From CAWBRT01 sp963696525 (GTDB lineage Bacteria; Acidobacteriota; Terriglobia; Terriglobales; Acidobacteriaceae), in the NCBI GenBank assembly GCA_963696525.1, contig CAVOKO010000008.1, positions 372,001 through 436,000 of the forward strand: 64,000 nt of DNA. Reading direction: 5' to 3'. Every line of letters starts with the position of its first letter. Position 1 is the stretch's first letter. The translations under genes were made by a program, and so were the position numbers. A model generated the notes under the pieces. The model saw only the letters and a program-made list of their open reading frames with translations, was not told the origin of the DNA and did no database searches. Below, in pieces: positions 28,165-36,591 of this stretch.

Positions 28165-28812
28165 TCAGGCGGGGCGCACGCTCTGCGTCAAATAGCTGAA
28201 CGCCTCGCGCATAACGCGTCTGACACTAAACCACAGGCCGCGATAAGCAAATGGACGCGGCGAAGCATAGGTCTTAATCCCCTGCCGCTGCATCAGCCTC
28301 TTAATCCGGTAGAGATGATAGGGGTCGCTGACGGCAACACAGGTGCTCATGTGGTTGGCGCGCATGATGACGGCAACGCGCTCAGCCGATTCAGCGGTAT
28401 TATCCCCCTGGGTTTCGGCAATCAGGTGACGCTCGCTGATGCCGCGGCTCTCAAGATAATCGCGACCGACGCCGCCCTCGCTGAACTGCGGATCGCGCCC
28501 CGAGCCACCGGTGATGATCAGATAGGGAGCCATTCCCCGGCTGTATAGCGTAATGGCATGATCGAGCCTGGCCCGGAAGACCGGCGAGGGGTGGCCCGAA
28601 TATTCCGCCGCGCCGAAAACAACGATGACATCGGCCGGTCGAGCCTCATCACGGCGGGACTGCCAGACGATTTCGCAACAGATGAGCAGATAGTAGCCGG
28701 CGACGGCGCCCAGAATGACCCAGACGAGCCGCAGCCTCCAGCGGGCGGAAGCGCTTTGCGGCTGCTTCGAATGCCATTGCGGCGCCGGCTGGAGAGTACC
28801 CTCCGCGCTCAT
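28165..28812 (-). CDS. YdcF-like DUF218 membrane protein
   Basis: 215 residues from ATG 28812, which overlaps the tsaC stop (ATGA). One membrane segment near residues 33-52 (LVWVILGAVAGYYLLICCEI), then the DUF218 domain with ADVIVVFGAAEYSGHPSP, ITGGSGRDPQFSEG and DPYHLYRIKR. The family includes SanA and ElyC, tied to envelope integrity; the substrate is unknown. The frame is open to 28998 but that part lies inside tsaC. Confidence 0.85.
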   Translation of the reverse strand: MSAEGTLQPAPQWHSKQPQSASARWRLRLVWVILGAVAGYYLLICCEIVWQSRRDEARPADVIVVFGAAEYSGHPSPVFRARLDHAITLYSRGMAPYLIITGGSGRDPQFSEGGVGRDYLESRGISERHLIAETQGDNTAESAERVAVIMRANHMSTCVAVSDPYHLYRIKRLMQRQGIKTYASPRPFAYRGLWFSVRRVMREAFSYLTQSVRPA

Positions 28813-29456
28813 TGGTCTCCGAGGATTTCCTCGATCTTCTGGGCCGGGATGGCTCCCTCGCGCATGAGCCTCCAGCGGCGCCCGGAGTCGAACAAGCCGA
28901 CGATCGTCGACAGCGTCGATAAAGGAGATGGGCCGCCGTCGACAATGATCGGAAGCGCTTTTTCGAATTGCAGTCTCACGGCTTCGGCGTTGGTGCATTC
29001 CGCCGCGCCATGCAAATTGGCGGAGGTCGCGGTGACCGGAACGCCGGCGGCACGAATCACCGCGATCGCAATCTCCGATGCGGGAATGCGAACCGCAATG
29101 TTGCCGGTATTGGCCGTGACCTTGAGCGGGAGCGTCGGCGACGCCGGGACCACCAGCGTCAGAGGCCCCGGCCAGAATTTTTCGGCCAGCAGATAGAACT
29201 CGTCCGGGAGAGGTTTTGCCAGGTACTCGGCTTGCTCTACGCTCTCGATCAACAGCGAAAGCGGCTTATGGCGGTTGCGAGACTTGATTTCGTAGATGCG
29301 GTCCACTGCGCGGAGGTTAAACGGATCGGCGGCCAATCCGTAAAACGTGTCGGTGGGCATGCCTAAAACCTGCCCCTGCCGGATCTGTTCCGCCGCATAA
29401 GCAACCAGCGACGGCTCGGGTTCGTGAGCGTTGATCTTCAGAATTTCGGGATGCAC
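28809..29456 (-). CDS. tsaC: L-threonylcarbamoyladenylate synthase (TsaC/Sua5/YrdC)
   Basis: 215 residues from GTG 29456, with AGGAAG upstream. It makes threonylcarbamoyl-AMP from threonine, bicarbonate and ATP, the first step of t6A37 tRNA modification. The YrdC core is clear: GMPTDTFYGLAADP, KPLSLLI, WPGPLTLVV, VTATSANLHG. The Sua5 C-terminal extension is absent, so it is the short TsaC form. The longer open frame to 29576 has no family match. Confidence 0.9.
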   Translation of the reverse strand: MHPEILKINAHEPEPSLVAYAAEQIRQGQVLGMPTDTFYGLAADPFNLRAVDRIYEIKSRNRHKPLSLLIESVEQAEYLAKPLPDEFYLLAEKFWPGPLTLVVPASPTLPLKVTANTGNIAVRIPASEIAIAVIRAAGVPVTATSANLHGAAECTNAEAVRLQFEKALPIIVDGGPSPLSTLSTIVGLFDSGRRWRLMREGAIPAQKIEEILGDQ

Positions 29457-29864
29457 CCGTGCTCTTCCTTTTGCGTGCGATAAACTAACCAAGCAGCTAC
29501 TGAAAAACTCGAAACCGCCTCTGAAAAGCAAACCCCATGCGGGTCGAAAGCCGCCGGGATGATTATCATAAAGCACTTGTGTGGCGCGGCGGAAACCGTT
29601 TGCAAAATATCGCCAATCCGGCCTTTTCCAGCGGCCTGCCCGGGCGAGCGAACAGTAGCATATTGCAGATTCCGCCGCAAGCAGCAGGCCACCCGTGTCC
29701 CGACCCTTCTGGTGACCGCTCCCCGGCGCCTGCCAGAACCCCCGGCGTATGATGTGAAGGCGGCAATCTCACCCCAACAGGCGCAATTACGGCGCAGGTT
29801 GGGGACCCCGGCACGCTGGATTGGCACTTACTGGAGCGGGGCTCGCGCCGCCGCCTACTGATGA
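29457..29864. other. Gap between tsaC and spoU
   Basis: 408 bases. It contains a partial copy of the hairpin repeat (GCTACTGAAAAACTC near 29500, TTTTCCAGCGGCCTG near 29635). Otherwise I see only the divergent promoter space. Confidence 0.45.
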
Positions 29865-30705
29865 ATGGCTTTGCCCATGAACGGCTTAAAAGACCGCCTG
29901 AGACAGGTTAGCAGTAAAGAGAACGTACTCGTCAAGGAGCTTCGGCACAGCTTTACCCAAGCTGCGCTCACCGCCGACGGGTATTGTGCCATCGAAGGAG
30001 TGCGTCTGCTGGAGGAGGCTCTGCGCAGCGGACTGCGCGTCAAGGCTGTCTTCTTCAGCCAAACGGCTCAGGAACGCGCCAACCGGTTGCTGCCGCAGAT
30101 CACCGCCCACGCCGACGCCCTGCTGCTGCCGGATGCGGTATTCCGCAGCGCCGTGGCCACGGAGACTCCGCAGGGAGTGGCGGCCCTGGTGAAGTTGAAA
30201 GCTTTTGTCTTCGCCGATCTGCTGGGGAACAATCCGCTCATCCTGGGAGCGGCCGGGGTGCAGGATCCTGGCAATCTCGGCACCATCATCCGCTCCGCCG
30301 AGGCGATGGACGCATCCGGGATTTTGAGCGTGGAGGGGACGGTCCAGGCCATCAACCCGAAGGTCATCCGCGCTTCGGCCGGCTCGCTGTTCCGTTTGCC
30401 GGTGGTGAAAATGGACTCGGCGGAGGCGGTGCGGAAGCTTCGCGATCAGGGAGCGCGGATCCTGGCCACGTCTTCCCATAAGGGCGTTCCGTCTGGACGA
30501 AGCCGACCTGACGGAGGCTTGCGCCATCTTCGTTGGCAGCGAAGGCGCGGGCGTCTCCAAAGAGCTGATTGCCGAAGCCGACGAGATTATCCAGATTCCG
30601 CACTCGGAGCGAGTGGAGTCGCTGAATGCGGGCATTGCGGCCTCCATCATCTTGTACGAAGCAGCCCGGCAACGCCGGAGCGCCGAACGGATTCAGCACG
30701 AATGA
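29865..30705 (+). CDS. TrmH/SpoU family RNA 2'-O-methyltransferase, one frame break
   Basis: About 279 residues. The N-terminal substrate-binding part (RHSFTQAALTADGYCAIEGV) precedes the SPOUT knot with GVQDPGNLGTIIRSAEA and, after the break, FVGSEGAGVS and the motif IPHSERVESLNAGIAASIIL. One extra base near 30491 separates HKGVP from LDEADLTEACAIF. After repair the gene ends with TGA at 30705, overlapping the rarA ATG. It uses SAM to methylate a ribose in rRNA or tRNA. Read as given, the frame runs on into rarA, which is an artefact. Confidence 0.85.
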
Positions 30706-32057
30706 GTCTTTTTCGAGCCATTCCGAACCCCAAAGAGCCCGTCGACCGGACGCGGCCGCTGGCCGACCGCATGCGGCCACGCGATCTGGACGAGTTCGCC
30801 GGCCAGGAACACATCCTCGGTCCCGGCAAGCCTTTGCGCGTGCAGATAGAACGCGACGATACTGGCTCGATTCTTTTTTGGGGTCCGCCGGGCGTGGGCA
30901 AAACAACACTGGCGCAGATCATCGCTCATCGCACCCAGGCGGAGTTCGTCGAGTTTTCGGCCGTCCTGACCGGGATCAAGGAAATCAAGCAGGTCATGGC
31001 CGATGCCGAAAAGGCACGCAACTTCGGCACCCGGACGATCGTCTTCATCGACGAAATTCACCGCTTCAACAAGGCCCAGCAGGACGCCTTTTTGCCGCAC
31101 GTGGAAAAAGGAAATATCCGGCTGATTGGGGCAACCACCGAAAATCCCTCTTTCGAAATCATCTCGGCCCTGCTCTCCCGCTGCCGCGTCTATGTTCTGA
31201 ATCCGCTTACCGAAGAGCAGCTCATCACGCTGATGCAGCGCGCGCTGGCGGACGAGGAACGCGGACTTGGACTCTTCCGGCTGACGGTGGAGCCGGCGGG
31301 ACTGGAGCGCATCGCGGCTTATTCGAGCGGCGATGCCCGCAGCGCCTACAACGCGCTGGAGGTTGCCGCATCCCTCGCGGTGGAAGCCAACGGAGGCGCC
31401 AGCGGCGGCGTGATCACCGCCGCTATCGTCGAGAGCGCGTTGCAGAAGCGCGTGCTGCGCTACGACAAGGCCGGCGAGGAGCACTACAACCTCATCTCCG
31501 CCCTGCATAAGTCTGTGCGCAACAGCGATCCGGATGCCGCCCTGTACTGGCTGGGACGCATGCTGGAGGCCGGAGAAGATCCGCTCTTCGTCGTCCGGAG
31601 ATTGGTCCGAATGGCAGTGGAAGATATTGGACTCGCAGATCCGCACGCACTGCAACTTGCGGTGGCGGCCCGCGATGCCGTGGATTTCATCGGCATGCCC
31701 GAAGGCAATCTGGCGCTGGCCGAGGCCGCCGTCTACCTGGCGCTGGCCCCGAAGTCGAACGCGCTCTACACGGCTTACCTGAATGTGCAGCGCGATGTCG
31801 AGCAGACGGTCGCCGAAGCGGTGCCGCTGCACCTGCGGAACGCTCCTACCAGCCTGATGAAAAACCTTGGCTATGGCGAGGGATATCAGTATGCGCACAA
31901 TCTGGACGACAAGATCGCCGATATGCAGTGTCTGCCGGACAATCTGAAGGACCGCGTCTACTACCATCCAACCGGCGAAGGCGTGGAAAAACGGATTCAG
32001 GAGCGCATGCAGATGCTGCGAGAGAGACGCGAGGCGGCGCGCAAAAGGCGGGAGTAG
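30702..32057 (+). CDS. rarA: Replication-associated recombination ATPase RarA (MgsA)
   Basis: 451 residues from ATG 30702. Start MSLFRAIPNPKEPVDRTRPL, Walker A WGPPGVGKTT, Walker B IVFIDEIHRFNKAQQD, sensor 1 IGATTENPSFE and the C-terminal tetramerisation part (LPDNLKDRVYYHPTGEGVE) are all present. RarA acts at stalled forks, binding SSB and DNA ends. It overlaps spoU by ATGA, so the two are coupled. Normal length. Confidence 0.96.
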   Translation: MSLFRAIPNPKEPVDRTRPLADRMRPRDLDEFAGQEHILGPGKPLRVQIERDDTGSILFWGPPGVGKTTLAQIIAHRTQAEFVEFSAVLTGIKEIKQVMADAEKARNFGTRTIVFIDEIHRFNKAQQDAFLPHVEKGNIRLIGATTENPSFEIISALLSRCRVYVLNPLTEEQLITLMQRALADEERGLGLFRLTVEPAGLERIAAYSSGDARSAYNALEVAASLAVEANGGASGGVITAAIVESALQKRVLRYDKAGEEHYNLISALHKSVRNSDPDAALYWLGRMLEAGEDPLFVVRRLVRMAVEDIGLADPHALQLAVAARDAVDFIGMPEGNLALAEAAVYLALAPKSNALYTAYLNVQRDVEQTVAEAVPLHLRNAPTSLMKNLGYGEGYQYAHNLDDKIADMQCLPDNLKDRVYYHPTGEGVEKRIQERMQMLRERREAARKRRE

Positions 32058-32147
32058 CGCGGTGCTTTCTTCTTCCCCCTCCTTGCTCCGCAAACTGGGA
32101 CGGCAGCAAAAACAACAGTTCAAGAAACAATCATCTTTGTTCCGGTA

Positions 32148-32492
32148 TTACGGCCCCGTATATTCCGGACGTACGCCATAAGCGATCAGGTGGTCGTGGT
32201 CGTCAAATCGAAATACAACACTATAGTTGTTCTTCACCACGAACCATCTGGTCGATCTGTCGCGGATTATTGCTTTTATCAACTTCCCCTCTGTTGCGTC
32301 TCGTAGATATTGAGAATGCTCTATCTTCTGACTGTTCAAATAATCGAGCACTTGCGCTGGGGTCGATTGCAACGGAATGGAAGTTGCCAAACGATGCTCC
32401 ACAATCTTTGGATCAGCCTTCACAGATCCACATCCCGAGAGCAGCAAGCAGCTCAGTAAACACGGCGTCCGAAAGATTGTAGATATTCGCAT
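32148..32492 (-). CDS. Small lipoprotein of unknown function
   Basis: 114 residues. The signal peptide ends in lipobox CLLLSGC, so it is probably lipidated. The mature part (about 92 residues) has alternating strands and a FDDHDHL segment, like small SmpA/OmlA-type lipoproteins, but I do not recognise a family. Convergent with rarA. Confidence 0.6.
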   Translation of the reverse strand: MRISTIFRTPCLLSCLLLSGCGSVKADPKIVEHRLATSIPLQSTPAQVLDYLNSQKIEHSQYLRDATEGKLIKAIIRDRSTRWFVVKNNYSVVFRFDDHDHLIAYGVRPEYTGP

Positions 32493-32526
32493 TAGTGTCC
32501 TTAGTTGTGCATCCAGATTCTACGCG

Positions 32527-32657
32527 GTTCTTCCCCTTGCACGATCGCAGCGATGCGTTGTGTTTCCACTTCCTAAACTACCCCACTCAACGAAAACCGC
32601 GTTGAGTGGGCCACCAATGCAATCGCCGCCATGAGAATTGCGAGGGATAGTCCTAAC
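32527..32657. repeat. 131-bp direct repeat, copy A
   Basis: About 131 bases repeated with few changes at 32713-32844, 186 bp further on. It contains the stem CCCACTCAACG / CGTTGAGTGGG. No clear open frame. Confidence 0.8.
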
Positions 32658-32712
32658 GGAACCGCGCCCGGCGGGTGGCCCATTCAAGCCTTCTGTTGGC
32701 TTGAGTGGGGCA

Positions 32713-32844
32713 GTTCTTCCGCTTGCACGATCGCAGCGATGCGTTGTGGTTTCAACTTCCTAAACTACCCCACTCAACGAAAATCGCGTTGAGTGGGCCA
32801 CCAATACAATCGCCGCCATGAGCATTGCGAGGGATAGTTCTAAC
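32713..32844. repeat. 131-bp direct repeat, copy B
   Basis: Second copy. It keeps the 11-bp stem of copy A and runs into the 3' end of the CoA-binding gene by five bases. A shorter fragment (TTGAGTGGGGCAG) sits at 32701 between the copies. Confidence 0.8.
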
Positions 32845-33247
32845 GCATCCGTGCCCGGTGCTCCTTCAGGATGCAGCGGTCCATCATCACAAAAATCCCT
32901 GCCTGCCGCGCCTTTTCCGCTGCCGCTTCGTCTACTACGCCTTCCTGCAACCATAGGGCCGGCAGCTTCAGCCGGATGGCCTCATCGACGATCTCAGGGA
33001 CGAAAATGGAGCGGCGGAAGACATTGACAATGTCGATCTTGCCGGGGACATCGCTCAAGGCGGGATAGGATTTTTCGCCCAGGGCGCTCGAAATCGCGGG
33101 ATTTACGGGAATGATGCGGTATCCCTGGCGCTGCATGTACTCGGAGACGTCGTAGCTGGTTCTCATCGGGCTGTCGCTGAGCCCGACGACGGCTATGGTT
33201 TTGGCCTGCTGCAATAATTCGGTGATGCGATCGGGCTGGTTCGGCAT
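32840..33247 (-). CDS. CoA-binding domain protein (YccU-like)
   Basis: 135 residues. A Rossmann fold of the CoA-binding type: IAVVGLSDSPMRTSYDVSEY, RIIPVNP, then VNVFRRSIFVPEIVDEA and LWLQEGVVDEAA. These single-domain proteins resemble the CoA-binding part of succinyl-CoA synthetase, but their role is unknown. Complete, of usual length; the stop lies at the edge of repeat copy B. Confidence 0.85.
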   Translation of the reverse strand: MPNQPDRITELLQQAKTIAVVGLSDSPMRTSYDVSEYMQRQGYRIIPVNPAISSALGEKSYPALSDVPGKIDIVNVFRRSIFVPEIVDEAIRLKLPALWLQEGVVDEAAAEKARQAGIFVMMDRCILKEHRARMR

Positions 33248-33685
33248 GAATTCCTCCGCGGCAAATCAGAGCAGTTTCGGAGAGTTTGTTTCATAAACCG
33301 CAGTTAGAGGGACGAGCCCCTCAGGGGCTAAAGCCCGCACGCGATGGCTACTGACGGACGGGCTCAAGGCATCCCAACAAGCCACAAGAGGGTTTGTCGG
33401 GGACCCCGCAAAGCCCGTCCCCTTCAATGCGACTCAAAGCCCCGCCCCCTTCAATGCGGCTGAATCCGCTTCCCTGCGAACAATCATCTAGCAGGTTGCT
33501 GAAATACTCTCCTTCGAGCGTGTCATCCTGAGCGTAGCGAAGGATCTGCTGTTCGCGCGCGTTCGAAGTAAAGCAGATCCTTCGCTCGCGCAAAACCGGC
33601 GCGACCTCAGGATGACACTGCTACGGGTTTTTCAGCAACCTGCTAAGAAACAGGCCCGAATAGTATATGCCGGAGGCGAGTCGCG
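33248..33685. other. Repeat-rich intergenic gap
   Basis: 438 bases. Left part has CCCCTCAGGGGCTAAAGCCC and two CCCTTCAATGCG copies; right part is the hairpin element at 33488. No gene is supported. Confidence 0.6.
33488..33644. repeat. Nested-hairpin repeat element, copy 3
   Basis: Three perfect inverted repeats nested in one another: TAGCAGGTTGCTGAAA with TTTCAGCAACCTGCTA at the ends, GTGTCATCCTGAG (33519) with CTCAGGATGACAC (33605), and CGAAGGATCTGCT (33537) with AGCAGATCCTTCG (33571). The whole 157 bp can fold into one long hairpin. Outer ends match the other copies of this family. Confidence 0.85.
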
Positions 33686-34783
33686 TCAGCGGTTATGAGT
33701 CTTGCTCTTTTCCAAAAACGACTTGGTCGCGATGCGGCGCACCATGTCGGGGACGCTGCGATTCTTGATCAGGTTTTTCAAATCAGCCAGCAGCAGGGTC
33801 TTAACGAGTGGCAGAGCGACTTCGGACGGAGTGCGCGGATTGGACACAAGAGCTTTGACAACCCCATAAACCTTCATGAAGCGCCGCCGTTGGGCGATGC
33901 CCCGCAGCACGATTTCCTGCACGTTCTTCATGTTGGCAAATGTCTCCATCTCCTGTTCGCTCACCTTAGGGGACTCCAGCACGGCTACCGCAACCACGCG
34001 GACACCGTCACGAATCAGGATCATGCGCTCTTCGCGAGAACCGCGCATGGCCATTTGCACGCGCTCGGTCACGGTGAGAGAGGCAATTCTTTGCAGCGTG
34101 GATAGTTGCTCGCGCTGCTCCGGCTTGATCAGCTTCTGGTCAATGACGGTTGACGATGGGTCGCTCTTGACCAAGGGGAGCAGCTCGGCAATCTCGTCTT
34201 GCTCGTCGGTGGAAACCACCGTCAACTGGAAAGGCACGTGTTGATGGGCGGCAATTTCGTCGGCGTGCTCCTGCTGGTAGCGCGCCAGTGCCGCCGCTTC
34301 CTCATCGGAACTTTTCTCGATCTCGTGAAGGGCTTCTTCGATCTCGTGCCGGAAGCGCAAAGAACCGCGATTGCTGCCTAGCGAATCCAGAAGTGGCCGG
34401 CTGCGCCGTTCGATGGCGGCAAAGATGATCCCTGGAATAAGTTCGGGAGCAGCCATCCCGGCAAATTGTGTCACCAAAGGTTCAGCAATCGCCGGGTTCC
34501 GCAGCAGCGCGGCAATGACCAGCTTCCGGTCCGTGCCCGAGCGGAAGAAGAATTCGGCCACGCCGGCGGGAGTGTCCGCGGCGCCGCAGATGGCGACCAA
34601 TTCCTGCTCGTCCCACGACTGCAAAGACTTTCGCGCCTGTTGGCCTAGTTCGGGATGCGATGCGAGATGGACCAGAATCTCCAGGCGCTCCATCGCAGGG
34701 ACGTTGAGCTTGCCGCAAGCGGCATTGTGCATGACTGCGGGGGGCGCGGACGAACTGAGCACGAGGTCGAGAAGGCGCGGCAT
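33686..34783 (-). CDS. Alpha-helical (HEAT-like) hypothetical protein
   Basis: 365 residues, nearly all helical, with short repeating helix pairs such as LEILVHLASHPELGQQARKS and VIAALLRNPAIAEPLVTQ, reminiscent of HEAT or leucine-rich-variant repeats, then a charged middle and a second helical part. No membrane segment or catalytic motif. Probably a scaffold; I do not recognise a named family. It follows the HD hydrolase gene by one base and may be in one unit with it and prfB. Confidence 0.6.
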   Translation of the reverse strand: MPRLLDLVLSSSAPPAVMHNAACGKLNVPAMERLEILVHLASHPELGQQARKSLQSWDEQELVAICGAADTPAGVAEFFFRSGTDRKLVIAALLRNPAIAEPLVTQFAGMAAPELIPGIIFAAIERRSRPLLDSLGSNRGSLRFRHEIEEALHEIEKSSDEEAAALARYQQEHADEIAAHQHVPFQLTVVSTDEQDEIAELLPLVKSDPSSTVIDQKLIKPEQREQLSTLQRIASLTVTERVQMAMRGSREERMILIRDGVRVVAVAVLESPKVSEQEMETFANMKNVQEIVLRGIAQRRRFMKVYGVVKALVSNPRTPSEVALPLVKTLLLADLKNLIKNRSVPDMVRRIATKSFLEKSKTHNR

Positions 34784-34784
34784 G

Positions 34785-35405
34785 TCAACACGATTCTGCC
34801 ACTTCGTTCAAGGCGCGCACGGTGGCGGCGAATTCGTCGTACAACGAAGCATACGGCTCCCTGGGAAACTTCTCAAGCAGTTCCCGGTAGTACCAAAGGG
34901 TGCCGTCCCTCCGGCCTTCAAAGCGCTTCCAAACCGGTGCTCCATCCCGGCGCAGCTCGCGCACCATGGAGCGGCAGTTGTGAATTTTGTCGCCGAAGGC
35001 AACCAGCAGGGCCTCCTTCGATTTGTGCGGAAGCGCTTGAAGATATTGTTCCTTGCGGAAGCGCCAGGGCGGCTTGGGCTCGCCATCGGCATCGGTACAC
35101 TCGTCGACAATACCGGCAACTTTTTCGCCGAACTCGCGGCGAATCCTGTCCAGGGTCGGTGGTCCACCCTGATCTTCGACCGCATCATGCAGCAGCGCCG
35201 CGATGGCGGTGTCTTCGTCGCCGCCGTTCTCCAGCACCATGGCGGCTACCGCCAGCAGATGCGCGATGTAAGGCACCTCCGTCGACTTGCGCGGCTGGCA
35301 GCGATGCAGATCGTGAGCCAGTTGAAGCGCCCGGTCGAAGTTCTTCGAAAGCGGATTTTTCAGTTCGCTTTTCCCCACGTTTTCCCGGCTCCCAACACCC
35401 GGCAA
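34785..35405 (-). CDS. HD-domain hydrolase, small SpoT-like
   Basis: 206 residues. The metal site of SpoT/RelA hydrolase domains is visible: YIAHLLAVAAMV (His), LLHDAVEDQGG (HD), and a later FGDKIHNCRSM (D). There is no synthetase or TGS domain, so it is like small alarmone hydrolases (MESH1 type), expected to cleave (p)ppGpp or a related nucleotide. Substrate is inference. Precise start uncertain; several residues upstream are not conserved. Confidence 0.75.
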   Translation of the reverse strand: MPGVGSRENVGKSELKNPLSKNFDRALQLAHDLHRCQPRKSTEVPYIAHLLAVAAMVLENGGDEDTAIAALLHDAVEDQGGPPTLDRIRREFGEKVAGIVDECTDADGEPKPPWRFRKEQYLQALPHKSKEALLVAFGDKIHNCRSMVRELRRDGAPVWKRFEGRRDGTLWYYRELLEKFPREPYASLYDEFAATVRALNEVAESC

Positions 35406-35454
35406 ATGCCGTCTCTTCCGCCGGCCGCCGGCCCCCGGCCCCGACGTGCGCTAT

Positions 35455-36559
35455 TTACACCTTCTGCCCGGCGCGCTTCATGAGCAGATAGGCGCGGATG
35501 AACCCTTCGATGTCGCCATCGAGAACACGATCGACATCGCCGACCTCAAACTTGGTGCGATGATCCTTCACCATGCGATAAGGCTGCAAAACATAAGAAC
35601 GGATCTGTGATCCAAAGTCTATGTCGAGCTTGGTGTCTTCGATCTGCCTCGAGGTTGCGCGCTTCTTTTCGAGCTCGTATTCGTAGAGTTTCGAGCGCAG
35701 AATCTTGAAACCCCGTTCGCGATTCTTGTGCTGCGAGCGCTCGTTCTGGCAGCTCACCACGATTCCGGTCGGAATGTGGACGATACGCACGGCCGAGTCG
35801 GTAGTGTTGACGTGCTGGCCGCCGGCGCCGCCGGAGCGGTAGGTGTCAACCCGCACATCTTCCGGCTTGACTACGATTTCGATGTTCTCATCGATTTCCG
35901 GCGAGACAAAGACGCTGGCGAAGGAGGTGTGCCGCCGCTTGGCCTGATCGAAGGGCGAGATGCGCACCAGGCGATGCACTCCGATCTCGCCGCTGAGCAG
36001 ACCGTAGGCGAACTCCCCGGCGACACTGAAGGTAGCGGACTTGATGCCCGCCTCTTCGCCCGGCTGATGATCGTTCAGCACGGTCTCGAAGCGGTGACGC
36101 TCGCACCAGCGCAGGTACATGCGCATCAGCATCTCGGCCCAGTCCTGCGATTCGGTGCCGCCGGCGCCGGGATGGATGGTCACGATGGCGTTGTTGCGGT
36201 CGGTATCGCCCGAAAGCAGCGTCTCGGTTTCCAGGCGCTCGACGGTCTCGCCCAAGGAATCCAACTCGCGCTTCAGCTCTTCGTCCACGCTCTCGCCTTC
36301 GCGGGCGAGTTCGAAGTAAGCGGAGATGTCCTCGGTGCGACGCGCCAGATCGCTGTCGGTTGCCAGCGCGTCTTCCAGGCGTTTGCGCTCCCGCATTGCC
36401 TTCTGAGATTTTTCAGGATCGGACCAGAAGTTCGGATCCGCAACCAGCTTTTCTATTTCGGCGAGCTGCCCTTGCAATTTGGGCGGGTCAAAGATACTCC
36501 CGAAGCTCTTGAACCTTCCCCTTCAGGGCAGCGTATTGCTGTTCGAGTTCCTCAAGCAT
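35455..36559 (-). CDS. prfB: Peptide chain release factor 2 with programmed +1 frameshift
   Basis: About 367 residues. The first 23 codons run from ATG 36559 to an in-frame TGA at 36490-36488. The context GGGAG-TAT-CTT-TGA-C is the known RF2 autoregulatory site: SD-like GGGAG, slippery CTT and stop TGA followed by C. After a +1 shift the frame continues DPPKLQGQLAEIEKLV. The rest has the GGQ loop (SGGAGGQHVNTTDS) and the anticodon-like tripeptide region. RF2 terminates at UGA and UAA; low RF2 favours the shift and its own synthesis. Confidence 0.96.
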
Positions 36560-36591
36560 GCTGTGTTAAGGCTCCTATGGCAATCCGGTTG

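Noticed and set aside
33348..33593. Open frame of 81 codons on the minus strand
   Set aside because: Runs through the nested-hairpin element and simple repeats; no coding signal.
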